From Burkholderia sp. Nafp2/4-1b (GTDB lineage Bacteria; Pseudomonadota; Gammaproteobacteria; Burkholderiales; Burkholderiaceae), in the NCBI RefSeq assembly GCF_003635165.1, contig NZ_ML058610.1, positions 275,174-339,173 on the forward strand: a stretch of 64,000 bases of DNA, in the 5' to 3' direction. The notes beneath the pieces are model-generated. The model was not told the DNA's origin. It was given only the letters and a program-made list of their open reading frames with translations, and did not search any database. The number at the start of each line of letters is the position of its first letter. The stretch's first letter is position 1. Of this stretch, positions 24,504 to 34,560 are shown one piece after another. Both the position numbers and the translations under genes were made by a program.

Positions 24504-26123
24504 ATGCCGATACGCTTTCACCGGACCGTCGCTGCGATCGTCGCGTGCGCTGCGCTGGCTTGCGCGCTGCCGCGCGCCGCATTCGCGCTGACGGCCGCCG
24601 ATACCGCCGCGCTCGCCGGCGACGACTTCGATGCCAAAACGGCCGCGATCGAACACCTTGCCGCCGATACCGATCCGCGCGCCGTCGCGTTGCTCAACGC
24701 GCTGTCGACCGGCGACGCGCTTGCCACCGGCGACGGCCGGCTGCTGATCCAGACCGGCGACACCGCGCGCGACGCGCTCACGCAGGCCGCGACACCAGCC
24801 GGCGACGCGCAGCCCGTGATGCTGAACAACCTGCTGCGCACGAAGATCGCCGGCGCGCTGTCGGGTCTCGCGCTGGCATCGCCCGACGTGGCCGCGCGGC
24901 GCGACGCGATCGACGCGCTGCTGAAGTCACCCGACCCGGCGCTCAAGCCGATGATCGATCGTGCCCGCGCGAAGGAAACCGATCCGGCATTGAAGCGTCG
25001 CCTCGATGCCCTGTGGGCGATCGCCGCGCTGCACGATGCCGATCCGGCGAAGCGTCTCGAAGCCGTGCAGGTCGTGGCCGCGCGCCAGGATCTCGACATG
25101 ATCGAACAACTGCGCCCGCTCGTCGCGAAGAACGCCGACGGCAGCTACACGGAACCCGACGCGCGCGTGCGCGACGCCGCGCAGCAAGGGCTCGATGCAC
25201 TGCACACGCTGCAGCGCCGCGGCGAGATCGTCGGCACCGTATTCGCGGGCCTGTCGCTCGGCAGCGTGCTGCTGCTCGCGGCGCTCGGTCTCGCGATCAC
25301 GTACGGGCTGATCGGCGTGATCAACATGGCGCACGGCGAGTTCCTGATGATCGGTGCGTACGCAACCTATGTGGTGCAGACGCTGATCCAGCGCTATGCG
25401 CCGGCCGCGTTCGACTGGTATCCGCTCGTCGCCGTGCCCGTGTCGTTCGCGGCGGCCGCGCTCGTCGGCATCGTGCTCGAACGGCTCGTGCTGCGGCATC
25501 TGTACGGGCGCCCGCTCGAGACGCTGCTCGCGACCTTCGGCGTGAGCCTCATCCTGATCCAGGCGACCCGCATGCTGTTCGGCGCGCAGAACGTGCAGGT
25601 CGTGAACCCGTCGTGGATGAGCGGCGGCGTGACCGTGATGCAGAACCTGATCCTGCCGTACAACCGGCTCGCGATCCTCGCGTTCGCGCTCGCCGTGGTG
25701 TTCGTCGCATGGGCCGTGCTGACGAAGACGCGGCTCGGCCTGTTCGTGCGCGCGGTCACGCAGAACCGGCGGATGGCCGCCTGCGTCGGCGTGAAGACCG
25801 CACGCGTCGACGCGTATGCGTTCGCGTTCGGCGCGGGCATCGCGGGCCTCGGCGGCTGCGCGCTGTCGCAGATCGGCAACGTGGGGCCCGACCTCGGGCA
25901 GAACTACATCATCGATTCGTTCATGGCGGTCGTGCTCGGCGGTGTCGGGCAGATCGCCGGCACCGTGCTCGGCGGTTTCGGGCTCGGCCTCGTCGGCAAG
26001 GCGATCGAGCCGTTCTGGGGCGCCGTGCTCGCGAAGATCGCGGTGCTCGTGATGATCGTGCTGTTCATCCAGAAACGTCCGCAGGGCATGTTTGCCCCGA
26101 AGGGACGCAGCGCGGAGGCTTGA
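24504..26123 (+). CDS. urtB: Urea ABC transporter permease UrtB
   Basis: The 539-residue protein is one of two membrane subunits. As usual for UrtB it has a signal-like start and a long soluble N-terminal region (about residues 25-230, with HEAT-like helical units). A LivH-type permease domain follows, beginning FAGLSLGSVLLLAALGLAITYGLIGVINMAHG split over two helices. The permease motif GAGIAGLGGC and the LGGVGQIAGTVLGG region are present. ATG 24504 follows AGGAATT. It is separated from urtA by 183 bases without visible genes. Confidence 0.94.
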   Translation: MPIRFHRTVAAIVACAALACALPRAAFALTAADTAALAGDDFDAKTAAIEHLAADTDPRAVALLNALSTGDALATGDGRLLIQTGDTARDALTQAATPAGDAQPVMLNNLLRTKIAGALSGLALASPDVAARRDAIDALLKSPDPALKPMIDRARAKETDPALKRRLDALWAIAALHDADPAKRLEAVQVVAARQDLDMIEQLRPLVAKNADGSYTEPDARVRDAAQQGLDALHTLQRRGEIVGTVFAGLSLGSVLLLAALGLAITYGLIGVINMAHGEFLMIGAYATYVVQTLIQRYAPAAFDWYPLVAVPVSFAAAALVGIVLERLVLRHLYGRPLETLLATFGVSLILIQATRMLFGAQNVQVVNPSWMSGGVTVMQNLILPYNRLAILAFALAVVFVAWAVLTKTRLGLFVRAVTQNRRMAACVGVKTARVDAYAFAFGAGIAGLGGCALSQIGNVGPDLGQNYIIDSFMAVVLGGVGQIAGTVLGGFGLGLVGKAIEPFWGAVLAKIAVLVMIVLFIQKRPQGMFAPKGRSAEA

Positions 26124-26124
26124 C

Positions 26125-27315
26125 GTGACTTCATTCAGCGATTCGTTGTCGAACCCGGTCGCCGACGCGCCGAAGCCGGCCACTGCCGCCGCGCGCGCGG
26201 CGGAAGGATTCGCGCTCGGCCTGCCGCCCCGCCCTGCGCTGCTGTCGCGCCGCGCGTGGCTCGCACTCGTCGCGCTGTGCATCGCGATCGGCATCGGCGT
26301 GCCGCTCGCCGCGCTGGTCGCGCCCGAGTCGAGCGCGTTCCATCTGTCCGCGTATGCGATGACGCTCGCCGGCAAGCTGATGTGCTACGCGATCACCGCG
26401 CTCGCGCTCGACCTCGTGTGGGGCTACTGCGGAATCCTGAGCCTCGGCCACGGCCTCTTCTTCGCGCTCGGCGGCTATGCGATCGGCATGTACCTGATGC
26501 GCGAGATCGGCCGCGACGGCAAGTACGGCAGCGACCTGCCCGACTTCATGGTGTTCCTCGACTGGCATCAGCTGCCGTGGTACTGGAGCGGCACGCAGCA
26601 TCTCGCATGGGCGCTCGCGCTGGTCGTGCTCGTGCCGGCCGTGCTCGCGTGGGTGTTCGGCTTTTTCACATTCCGCTCGCGCGTGAAAGGTGTGTACCTG
26701 TCGATCATCACGCAGGCGCTGACGTTCGCCGCGATGCTGCTGTTCTTTCGCAACGAGACGGGCTTCGGCGGCAACAACGGCTTCACGGACTTCAAGCGCA
26801 TTGCCGGGTTTCCGATCACGTCGCCCGGCACGCGCACGGTGCTGTTGCTGCTGACCTTCGCGACGCTGGTGCTCGCGTTCGTCGCCGCGCGCGCGGTCGT
26901 CACGAGCAAGCTCGGGCGCGTCGTGACCGCGGTACGCGACGGCGAGACGCGGCTGATGTTCCTCGGCTACAGCCCGCTTGCATACAAGCTGTTCGTATGG
27001 ACGCTGTCGGCCGTGCTGTGCGGGATCGCGGGCGCGCTGTACGTGCCGCAGGTCGGCATCATCAATCCCGGCGAGATGTCGCCCGGCAACTCGATCGAAA
27101 TGGCGATCTGGGTTGCGGTCGGCGGACGCGGCACGCTGATCGGGCCGATCGTCGGCGCATTCGCGGTGAACGGCGCGAAGAGTTTCTTCACCGCGTACTT
27201 CGCCGAATACTGGCTGTTCTTTCTCGGCCTGATCTTCGTGCTCGTGCCGCTGCTGCTGCCGCGCGGGATCATGGGCCTCGTCGACACGCTGCTCGCCAAG
27301 GGGAAACGCCGATGA
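26125..27315 (+). CDS. urtC: Urea ABC transporter permease UrtC
   Basis: The 396-residue second permease has LivM-type features. These include VWGYCGILSLGHGLFFALGG, FFTFRSRVKGVYLSIITQAL, and the late VGGRGTLIGPIVGAFAVNG segment. The start is a GTG one base after the urtB stop; GGAGG seven bases upstream supports it. An in-frame ATG at 26092 lies inside urtB and is unlikely. The end overlaps urtD by four bases. Confidence 0.94.
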   Translation: MTSFSDSLSNPVADAPKPATAAARAAEGFALGLPPRPALLSRRAWLALVALCIAIGIGVPLAALVAPESSAFHLSAYAMTLAGKLMCYAITALALDLVWGYCGILSLGHGLFFALGGYAIGMYLMREIGRDGKYGSDLPDFMVFLDWHQLPWYWSGTQHLAWALALVVLVPAVLAWVFGFFTFRSRVKGVYLSIITQALTFAAMLLFFRNETGFGGNNGFTDFKRIAGFPITSPGTRTVLLLLTFATLVLAFVAARAVVTSKLGRVVTAVRDGETRLMFLGYSPLAYKLFVWTLSAVLCGIAGALYVPQVGIINPGEMSPGNSIEMAIWVAVGGRGTLIGPIVGAFAVNGAKSFFTAYFAEYWLFFLGLIFVLVPLLLPRGIMGLVDTLLAKGKRR

Positions 27316-28169
27316 ACGGCACGGCCCTCTACCAGTTCATGCCGCCGACCGAAGCCGATGCGCTGACCGTCAGCGGCACCGCATCGATGGGGCGCGTGGT
27401 GCCGGACGGCATCGACACGTCGCACGGCACGATCCTCTATCTCGAGGACATCGAGGTGAGCTTCGACGGCTTTCGCGCGCTGAACAAGCTGTCGCTCGCG
27501 ATCGACGTCGGCGAGCTGCGCTGCGTGATCGGCCCGAACGGTGCCGGCAAGACGACGATGATGGACGTCATCACCGGCAAGACGCGGCCTGATGCGGGCA
27601 AGGTGTTTCTCGGCCAGACCATCAACCTCGCGCGCATGAACGAGCCGGAAATTGCGCGCGCGGGGATCGGCCGCAAGTTCCAGAAGCCGACCGTGTTCGA
27701 ACAGCATCCGGTGTGGGAAAACCTCGAACTCGCGATGCAGACCGACAAGGGCTGGCTCGCGTCGCTGCGCGCGCGGCTCGATCGCACCGCGCAGGCGAAG
27801 ATCGAGGAGACGCTCGCGTTGATCGGCCTCGAAAGCGACGCGTACCGCGCGGCCGGCGAGCTGTCGCACGGGCAGAAGCAGCGGCTCGAGATCGGCATGC
27901 TGCTGATGCAGCGCCCCGCGCTGCTGCTGCTCGACGAACCGGCGGCCGGCATGACCGACCACGAGACGATGGAACTGGCGAAGCTGCTGAACACGCTGCG
28001 CGGCACCTGCTCGATGATGGTCGTCGAGCACGACATGGAGTTCGTCGCGGCGCTCGCGGGCGACACGGGCCGCGTGACGGTGATGGCAGAAGGCGCGGTG
28101 CTCGCGCACGGCACGCTCGACCAGGTCAAGCGCGACGACGCGGTGATCGAGTCTTACCTCGGACGATGA
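27312..28169 (+). CDS. urtD: Urea ABC transporter ATPase UrtD
   Basis: The 285-residue ATPase has Walker A GPNGAGKTT, the signature ELSHGQKQRLEIGM and Walker B ALLLLDEPAAGMTD. The ATP-binding domain is preceded by about 38 residues that are not conserved in shorter LivG proteins (MNGTALYQFMPPTEADA...). It powers urea import together with UrtE. The ATG overlaps the urtC stop (ATGA). Confidence 0.94.
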   Translation: MNGTALYQFMPPTEADALTVSGTASMGRVVPDGIDTSHGTILYLEDIEVSFDGFRALNKLSLAIDVGELRCVIGPNGAGKTTMMDVITGKTRPDAGKVFLGQTINLARMNEPEIARAGIGRKFQKPTVFEQHPVWENLELAMQTDKGWLASLRARLDRTAQAKIEETLALIGLESDAYRAAGELSHGQKQRLEIGMLLMQRPALLLLDEPAAGMTDHETMELAKLLNTLRGTCSMMVVEHDMEFVAALAGDTGRVTVMAEGAVLAHGTLDQVKRDDAVIESYLGR

Positions 28170-28173
28170 TGCG

Positions 28174-28866
28174 ATGCTGAAGATCGATGCACTGAACCAG
28201 TACTACGGCGGCAGCCATATCCTGCGCAACGTGACGCTCGCCGCCGACGACGGCAAGCTCACCGTGCTGCTCGGCCGCAACGGCGTCGGCAAGAGCACGC
28301 TGCTGCGCTGCCTGATGGGCGTCGTCGCCGCGAAGAGCGGCAGCGTGTCGTGGCGCGGCACGCCGCTCGGCGCGCTGCCGCCGTATGCGCGCGTCGCGGC
28401 CGGGCTCGCTTACGTGCCGCAGGGGCGCGACATCTTTCCGCGGCTCACCGTCGAGGAGAACCTGCTCGTCGGCGCGGCGAGCCGCAAGGCGCCGTCGAAG
28501 GTGCCCGACCGCATCTATGATTTGTTCCCGGTACTGAAGGACATGCGCGCACGACGCGGCGGCGACCTGTCGGGCGGCCAGCAGCAGCAGCTCGCGATCG
28601 GCCGCGCGCTGATGAGCGAGCCGCAGTTGCTGATCCTCGACGAGCCGACCGAAGGCATCCAGCCGTCGATCATCCAGGACATCGGCCGCACGCTGCGCCA
28701 GCTCGTCGACGAATCGAAGATGACCGTGCTGCTCGTCGAACAGTATTACGATTTCGCGCGCTCGATCGCGGACCGATATTGGGTGATGAGCCGCGGCGAG
28801 GTCGTCGCGGGCGGCGATGCGCGCGATATGGAAGCGAACGGCGTGCGGGAGCTGATCGCGGTGTAG
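28174..28866 (+). CDS. urtE: Urea ABC transporter ATPase UrtE
   Basis: The 230-residue LivF-type ATPase has Walker A GRNGVGKST, the signature DLSGGQQQQLAIGRAL, Walker B LLILDEPTEGIQPS and the UrtE-typical YVPQGRDIFPRLTVEENL. It is four bases after urtD and completes the importer. Just downstream is a short GGTGGGC tandem repeat, then the urease genes. Confidence 0.95.
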   Translation: MLKIDALNQYYGGSHILRNVTLAADDGKLTVLLGRNGVGKSTLLRCLMGVVAAKSGSVSWRGTPLGALPPYARVAAGLAYVPQGRDIFPRLTVEENLLVGAASRKAPSKVPDRIYDLFPVLKDMRARRGGDLSGGQQQQLAIGRALMSEPQLLILDEPTEGIQPSIIQDIGRTLRQLVDESKMTVLLVEQYYDFARSIADRYWVMSRGEVVAGGDARDMEANGVRELIAV

Positions 28867-28897
28867 CGCGGCAACGCGGTAGGGGATGTGCGATGCC

Positions 28898-28925
28898 GGT
28901 GGGCGGTGGGCGGTGGGCGGTGGGC
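28898..28925. repeat. Four tandem copies of GGTGGGC
   Basis: Seven-base units run without interruption from 28898 to 28925 between urtE and ureD. Such repeats change copy number easily. The unit length is not a multiple of three, but the repeat is non-coding. Confidence 0.8.
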
Positions 28926-29046
28926 GAATGTCCGGCAACCGTCCGCACGGCCGTGCATGTGCCAAGCGCCCTCGGCAATGCATCTGCCAACGCGTATATT
29001 GTTGCGTTAGCATCCTCGTTTCCGCGCCCGCCCCAGCTTCCCGCCG

Positions 29047-29922
29047 ATGTCCGCCTCCGACGCCCACGCCCCGCTGTCCCGCCCCGCCATCGCCAAGTCG
29101 TGGCGCGGCCGTCTCGAACTCGGCTTCGAACGGCACGGCGCGCGCACGACGCTCGTGCGTCGGCTGCACGACGGCCCGCTGCGCGTGCAGCGGCCGCTGT
29201 ATCCGGAAGGCGACGCGATCTGCCACGCGGTCATCGTCCATCCGCCGGGCGGCGTCGCGGGCGGCGACCGGCTCGACATCGACATCACGCTCGGCGACGG
29301 CACGCACGCGGTGCTGACGACGCCCGGCGCGACCAAGTGGTACAAATCGAACGGCCTCGACGCGACGCAGCGCATCGGCATCACGGTCGGTGCAAACGCG
29401 AGGCTCGACTGGCTGCCGCAGAACAACCTGTTCTTCGACGCGGCCCACGCCGCGCTCGACTTCACGGTGACGCTCGGCAACGGCGCGAGCGCGATCGGCT
29501 GGGACGCGACGCAGCTCGGCCGGCAGGCCGCCGGCGAAACGTGGGCGGCAGGCCGCATTGCTTCAGCGTCGGCGCTCGTCGATGCCGACGGCCGGCCACT
29601 GTGGACCGAGCGTGCATTGCTCGCCGCGCACGATCCGCTGCGCGGCGCACTGCAGGGCCTCGCCGGCTTTCCCGTGTACGGAACGCTGTGGGCGGCCGGC
29701 GCCGCGTGCGATGCGGCACTCGCCGAAACGCTCGCCGCGCGGATGCCGTTCGACGACACGCTACGCGCCGGCGCGACCTGCGTGACGCCCGGCGTCGTGC
29801 TGGTGCGCGCGATGTCGACGTCGATGGAAGCGCTGCAGCGCCACTTCACCGACTGCTGGCTTCACTTGCGCCCGATCGTGCACGGCGTCGACGCGCGGCC
29901 GCTGCGTCTCTGGCAAACCTGA
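29047..29922 (+). CDS. ureD: Urease accessory protein UreD
   Basis: UreD (UreH) forms the UreDFG complex that delivers nickel to apo-urease. The 291-residue protein shows the family segments GGVAGGDRLDIDI, TTPGATKWYKSNG, WLPQNNLFFDAA and GWDATQLGRQAAGE. It starts 180 bases after urtE and is first of the ure genes. No sigma-54 element was seen directly upstream, so it may be read from the urt promoter or from an unrecognised one. Confidence 0.94.
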   Translation: MSASDAHAPLSRPAIAKSWRGRLELGFERHGARTTLVRRLHDGPLRVQRPLYPEGDAICHAVIVHPPGGVAGGDRLDIDITLGDGTHAVLTTPGATKWYKSNGLDATQRIGITVGANARLDWLPQNNLFFDAAHAALDFTVTLGNGASAIGWDATQLGRQAAGETWAAGRIASASALVDADGRPLWTERALLAAHDPLRGALQGLAGFPVYGTLWAAGAACDAALAETLAARMPFDDTLRAGATCVTPGVVLVRAMSTSMEALQRHFTDCWLHLRPIVHGVDARPLRLWQT

Positions 29923-29938
29923 GCGCGCGGCACGGCAC

Positions 29939-29953
29939 GCACCATTCCGGCGC
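29939..29953 (+). promoter_or_regulatory. NtrC-like site upstream of ureA
   Basis: GCACC-ATTCC-GGCGC matches the NtrC consensus GCACY-N5-RGTGC except for one base in the right half. It lies 85 bases upstream of the sigma-54 element at 30038, a normal enhancer distance. The match is by eye only. Confidence 0.45.
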
Positions 29954-30037
29954 AGCGCCACCCCGTTTGCGGCATGCCTTGCGCGAAATCCATGCATCGC
30001 GCACCACGAACGCGCAGCGCCGCACGTTCCATCGGCA

Positions 30038-30052
30038 TGGCACGCGCCTTGC
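30038..30052 (+). promoter_or_regulatory. Sigma-54 (-24/-12) promoter of ureA
   Basis: TGGCAC (30038-30043) and TTGC (30049-30052) have the correct five-base gap. The predicted start is near 30064, about 100 bases before ureA. It parallels the element before urtA and suggests coordinated nitrogen control of urea uptake and urease. Confidence 0.7.
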
Positions 30053-30167
30053 TGCTTACATTACGAATACACGACGCACGAAAAATGGCGCGGTGCTACG
30101 ATGACCCGCGCCCGACGCGCCGCCTCGCGCACCGACAAAAATTACGTTTTCCTGAACGACTGCCTTC

Positions 30168-30470
30168 ATGAAACTGACTCCCCGAGAGAAGGACAAGCTG
30201 CTGATCTTCACGGCGGCACTGCTGGCCGAGCGTCGCCGCGCGCGCGGGCTGAAGCTCAACTATCCGGAAGCGGTCGCGTTCATCACCGCCGCGCTGATGG
30301 AAGCCGCGCGCGACGGCAAGACCGTCGCCGAGGTGATGCACTACGGCACGACGCTGCTCACGCGCGACGACGTGATGGACGGCGTGCCCGAGATGATCCC
30401 CGACATCCAGGTCGAGGCGACCTTCCCCGACGGCACCAAGCTCGTCACCGTCCACCATCCGATTCCTTGA
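30168..30470 (+). CDS. ureA: Urease gamma subunit
   Basis: The 100-residue protein is a full-length urease gamma subunit. It has [20 protein letters not shown] at the N-terminus and [20 protein letters not shown]. The [22 protein letters not shown] segment is also present. It is part of the (UreABC)3 enzyme that hydrolyses urea to ammonia and carbamate. The gene lies 245 bases after ureD and 14 bases before ureB. Confidence 0.97.
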
Positions 30471-30484
30471 CCGAGGTACCGCGC

Positions 30485-30790
30485 ATGATCCCCGGCGAAA
30501 TCCTCACCGACGACGGCGAACACGAACTGAACGTGGGCCGCGCGACGCGCTCGCTCGTCGTCGCGAACACCGGCGACCGCCCGGTGCAGGTCGGCTCGCA
30601 CTACCACTTCTTCGAAGTGAACGACGCGCTGTCGTTCGACCGCGCGGCCGCGCGCGGCTTCCGGCTCAACATCGCCGCCGGCACGGCCGTGCGCTTCGAG
30701 CCGGGCCAGACGCGCACCGTCGAGCTGGTCGAGCTGGCCGGCGATCGCGCCGTCTACGGTTTTCAGGGCAAGGTGATGGGGCCGCTTTAA
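30485..30790 (+). CDS. ureB: Urease beta subunit
   Basis: The 101-residue beta subunit starts MIPGEILTDDGEHELNVGR. It contains VANTGDRPVQVGSHYHFFE and RLNIAAGTAVRFEPG, all highly conserved. It is fourteen bases from ureA and 28 from ureC, in one transcription unit. Confidence 0.97.
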   Translation: MIPGEILTDDGEHELNVGRATRSLVVANTGDRPVQVGSHYHFFEVNDALSFDRAAARGFRLNIAAGTAVRFEPGQTRTVELVELAGDRAVYGFQGKVMGPL

Positions 30791-30818
30791 GCCGCGCCCC
30801 GCTCTTCAGGAACAGCAC

Positions 30819-32525
<1,707 letters not shown>

Positions 32526-32543
32526 TTTCCGGTTTTTCGCTCC

Positions 32544-33170
32544 ATGCGCACCCTCGACAAACGCATTGCCCCGAACGTGAAGCTGGCCGCGTCGCTCGTC
32601 GCGCGCGCGCCGACGCTCACGCTCGCCTATGACGCCCGCTGCAAGAGCCGCCTCGCGGCGACGCTCGACACCGGCGAGGACGTCGCGGTCCTGCTGCCGC
32701 GCGGCACCGTGCTGCGCGACGGCGACGTGCTCGTCGCCGACGACGGCGCGCTGGTGCGCATCGTCGCCGCGCCCGAAACGGTGCTGCGCGTGCGTGCCGC
32801 CGATTCGCTCACGCTGATGCGCGCCGCGTACCACCTCGGCAATCGTCACACACCGGTCGAGATCGGCGACGGCTACCTGAAACTCGAAGCCGATCCGGTG
32901 CTCGCGGACATGCTGCGCCGGCTCGGCACGCAGGTCGACGAAACGAGCGCACCGTTCCAGCCGGAAGCCGGTGCGTACGGCGGCGGCCACAAGCACGGGC
33001 ACGATGCGACGTTCGCCGAGGACTACGCGCTCGCGCAGCAGGTGTTCGGCGAACACCACGGCCACTCGCACTCGCACGATCACGATCACGATCACGATCA
33101 CGATCACGATCACGATCATCAGCATGGTCCCGGCTGCACGCACGGCCACCACGGTCATGACCACAACTGA
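32544..33170 (+). CDS. ureE: Urease nickel metallochaperone UreE, His-rich tail
   Basis: UreE supplies Ni2+ to the urease assembly complex. The 208-residue protein has the usual peptide-binding and metal-binding domains (about residues 1-145). It ends in a long histidine-rich tail with seven consecutive His-Asp pairs and then HQHGPGCTHGHHGHDHN. The tail can buffer several nickel ions. The His-Asp run is encoded by seven perfect CACGAT hexamers. The 3' end overlaps ureF by 14 bases. Confidence 0.95.
   Translation: MRTLDKRIAPNVKLAASLVARAPTLTLAYDARCKSRLAATLDTGEDVAVLLPRGTVLRDGDVLVADDGALVRIVAAPETVLRVRAADSLTLMRAAYHLGNRHTPVEIGDGYLKLEADPVLADMLRRLGTQVDETSAPFQPEAGAYGGGHKHGHDATFAEDYALAQQVFGEHHGHSHSHDHDHDHDHDHDHDHQHGPGCTHGHHGHDHN
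33075..33116 (+). repeat. Seven CACGAT hexamers encoding the UreE (His-Asp) run
   Basis: Seven uninterrupted copies of CACGAT lie inside ureE. Gain or loss of units keeps the reading frame and would only change the number of metal-binding His-Asp pairs. Confidence 0.9.
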
Positions 33171-33837
33171 ACTCGTCGCGCTGCTGCATCTCGCGTCGCC
33201 CGCATTGCCGATCGGCGCATTCAGCTATTCGCAGGGCCTCGAAGCCGCGCTCGACGCGAACCTGGTCCGCGATGCCGACACCGCGCGCGACTGGATCGCA
33301 AGCGGCCTGACCGATGTGCTCGCGCACGGCGAGCTGCCGTTCCTCGCACACCAGCTCGCGCGCTGGCAGGCGAACGACGCCGACGCGCTGGCTCGCGAGA
33401 ACGCATGGTTCGTCGCGAGCCGCGAATCGGCTGAGCTGCGCCGCGAGACCGAGCAGATGGGCTGGTCGCTCGCGCAACTGTGCGCGTCGCTCGAATGGGG
33501 CGACGCCGGCCGCCGCGCGACGCTCGCATCGCTCACACCGATTGCGCTGCCGACCGCATTCGCCTACGCGGCCGCCGCACACGATGCCGGCGCCGATGCG
33601 ACGCTTGCCGCCTACGCATTCGGCTGGGTCGAGAACCAGACGTCGGCCGCGCTCAAAGCGGTACCGCTCGGCCAGCTCGCCGGCCAGCGCATCATCGTCG
33701 CGTTGCGCGGCGCGATCGACGCGGCCGTGCGCCGCGCGCTCGCGACGCCCCCCGACGCCATCAACACGTTCGCACCGCAGCTCGGCATCCTGTCCGCGCG
33801 GCACGAAACCCAGTATTCGCGGTTGTTCCGCTCCTGA
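33157..33837 (+). CDS. ureF: Urease accessory protein UreF
   Basis: UreF bridges UreD and UreG in nickel delivery. The 226-residue helical protein begins MTTTELVALLHLASPALPIG, then has AFSYSQGLEAALDANLV, and ends near FAPQLGILSARHETQYSRLFRS, all typical. The start at 33157 overlaps the ureE stop by 14 bases in another frame. Longer upstream in-frame reading runs antiparallel to ureE coding sense and is not real. Confidence 0.95.
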   Translation: MTTTELVALLHLASPALPIGAFSYSQGLEAALDANLVRDADTARDWIASGLTDVLAHGELPFLAHQLARWQANDADALARENAWFVASRESAELRRETEQMGWSLAQLCASLEWGDAGRRATLASLTPIALPTAFAYAAAAHDAGADATLAAYAFGWVENQTSAALKAVPLGQLAGQRIIVALRGAIDAAVRRALATPPDAINTFAPQLGILSARHETQYSRLFRS

Positions 33838-33853
33838 ACCTCTTCGTCCGACC

Positions 33854-34501
33854 ATGAACGCACCTGTCCCCTCCTCCGCCCGCCGCACGAAGAAACTGCC
33901 GCCGCTGCGCGTCGGCATCGGCGGCCCGGTCGGCTCCGGCAAGACCACGCTGCTCGAAATGCTGTGCAAGGCGATGCGCGAGCGCTACGACCTCGTCGCG
34001 ATCACGAACGACATCTATACGAAGGAAGATCAGCGCCTGCTGACGGTCGCGGGCGCGCTACCCGAGGAACGCATCATGGGCGTCGAGACGGGCGGCTGCC
34101 CGCACACGGCGATCCGCGAGGATGCGTCGATCAATCTCGAGGCCGTCGACCGGATGCTGTCGCGCTTTCCGGATGCCGACATCGTGTTCATCGAATCGGG
34201 CGGCGACAATCTCGCGGCCACGTTCAGCCCCGAGCTGTCGGACCTGACGATCTACGTGATCGACGTCGCCGGCGGCGAGAAGATTCCGCGCAAAGGCGGC
34301 CCCGGCATCACGAAGTCCGACCTGCTCGTGATCAACAAGACGGATCTCGCGCCGCTCGTCGGCGCGAACCTTGATGTGATGGCGTCCGACACGAAGAAGA
34401 TGCGCGGCGAGCGGCCTTATGTGATGACGAACCTGAAGGCGCTCGAAGGCGTCGCGGACGTTGTCGCGTTCATCGAGAAGAAGGGGTTGTTGACGGTGTG
34501 A
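33854..34501 (+). CDS. ureG: Urease accessory GTPase UreG
   Basis: This SIMIBI-class GTPase drives nickel insertion. The 215-residue protein has the P-loop GGPVGSGKTTLLE and the nickel-binding Cys-Pro-His motif in ETGGCPHTAIREDASIN. It also has the ESGGDNLAATFSPELSD switch and the NKTDLAPLVGANL base-recognition region. It is last in the ure operon and converges on waaA. The 59-base gap holds two hairpins (34513-34527 and 34541-34558) without T-runs. Confidence 0.97.
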   Translation: MNAPVPSSARRTKKLPPLRVGIGGPVGSGKTTLLEMLCKAMRERYDLVAITNDIYTKEDQRLLTVAGALPEERIMGVETGGCPHTAIREDASINLEAVDRMLSRFPDADIVFIESGGDNLAATFSPELSDLTIYVIDVAGGEKIPRKGGPGITKSDLLVINKTDLAPLVGANLDVMASDTKKMRGERPYVMTNLKALEGVADVVAFIEKKGLLTV

Positions 34502-34560
34502 GCAGCGGCGAAGCGGCACGTTGCCGCCTCGCCTGCGTCAGGGCGGCTTGCGCCGCCCGC

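Noticed and set aside
29965..29982. A second sigma-54-like element (GGCATGCCTTGC) before ureA
   Set aside because: The GG and GC are only eight bases apart instead of ten, so RpoN should not recognise it.
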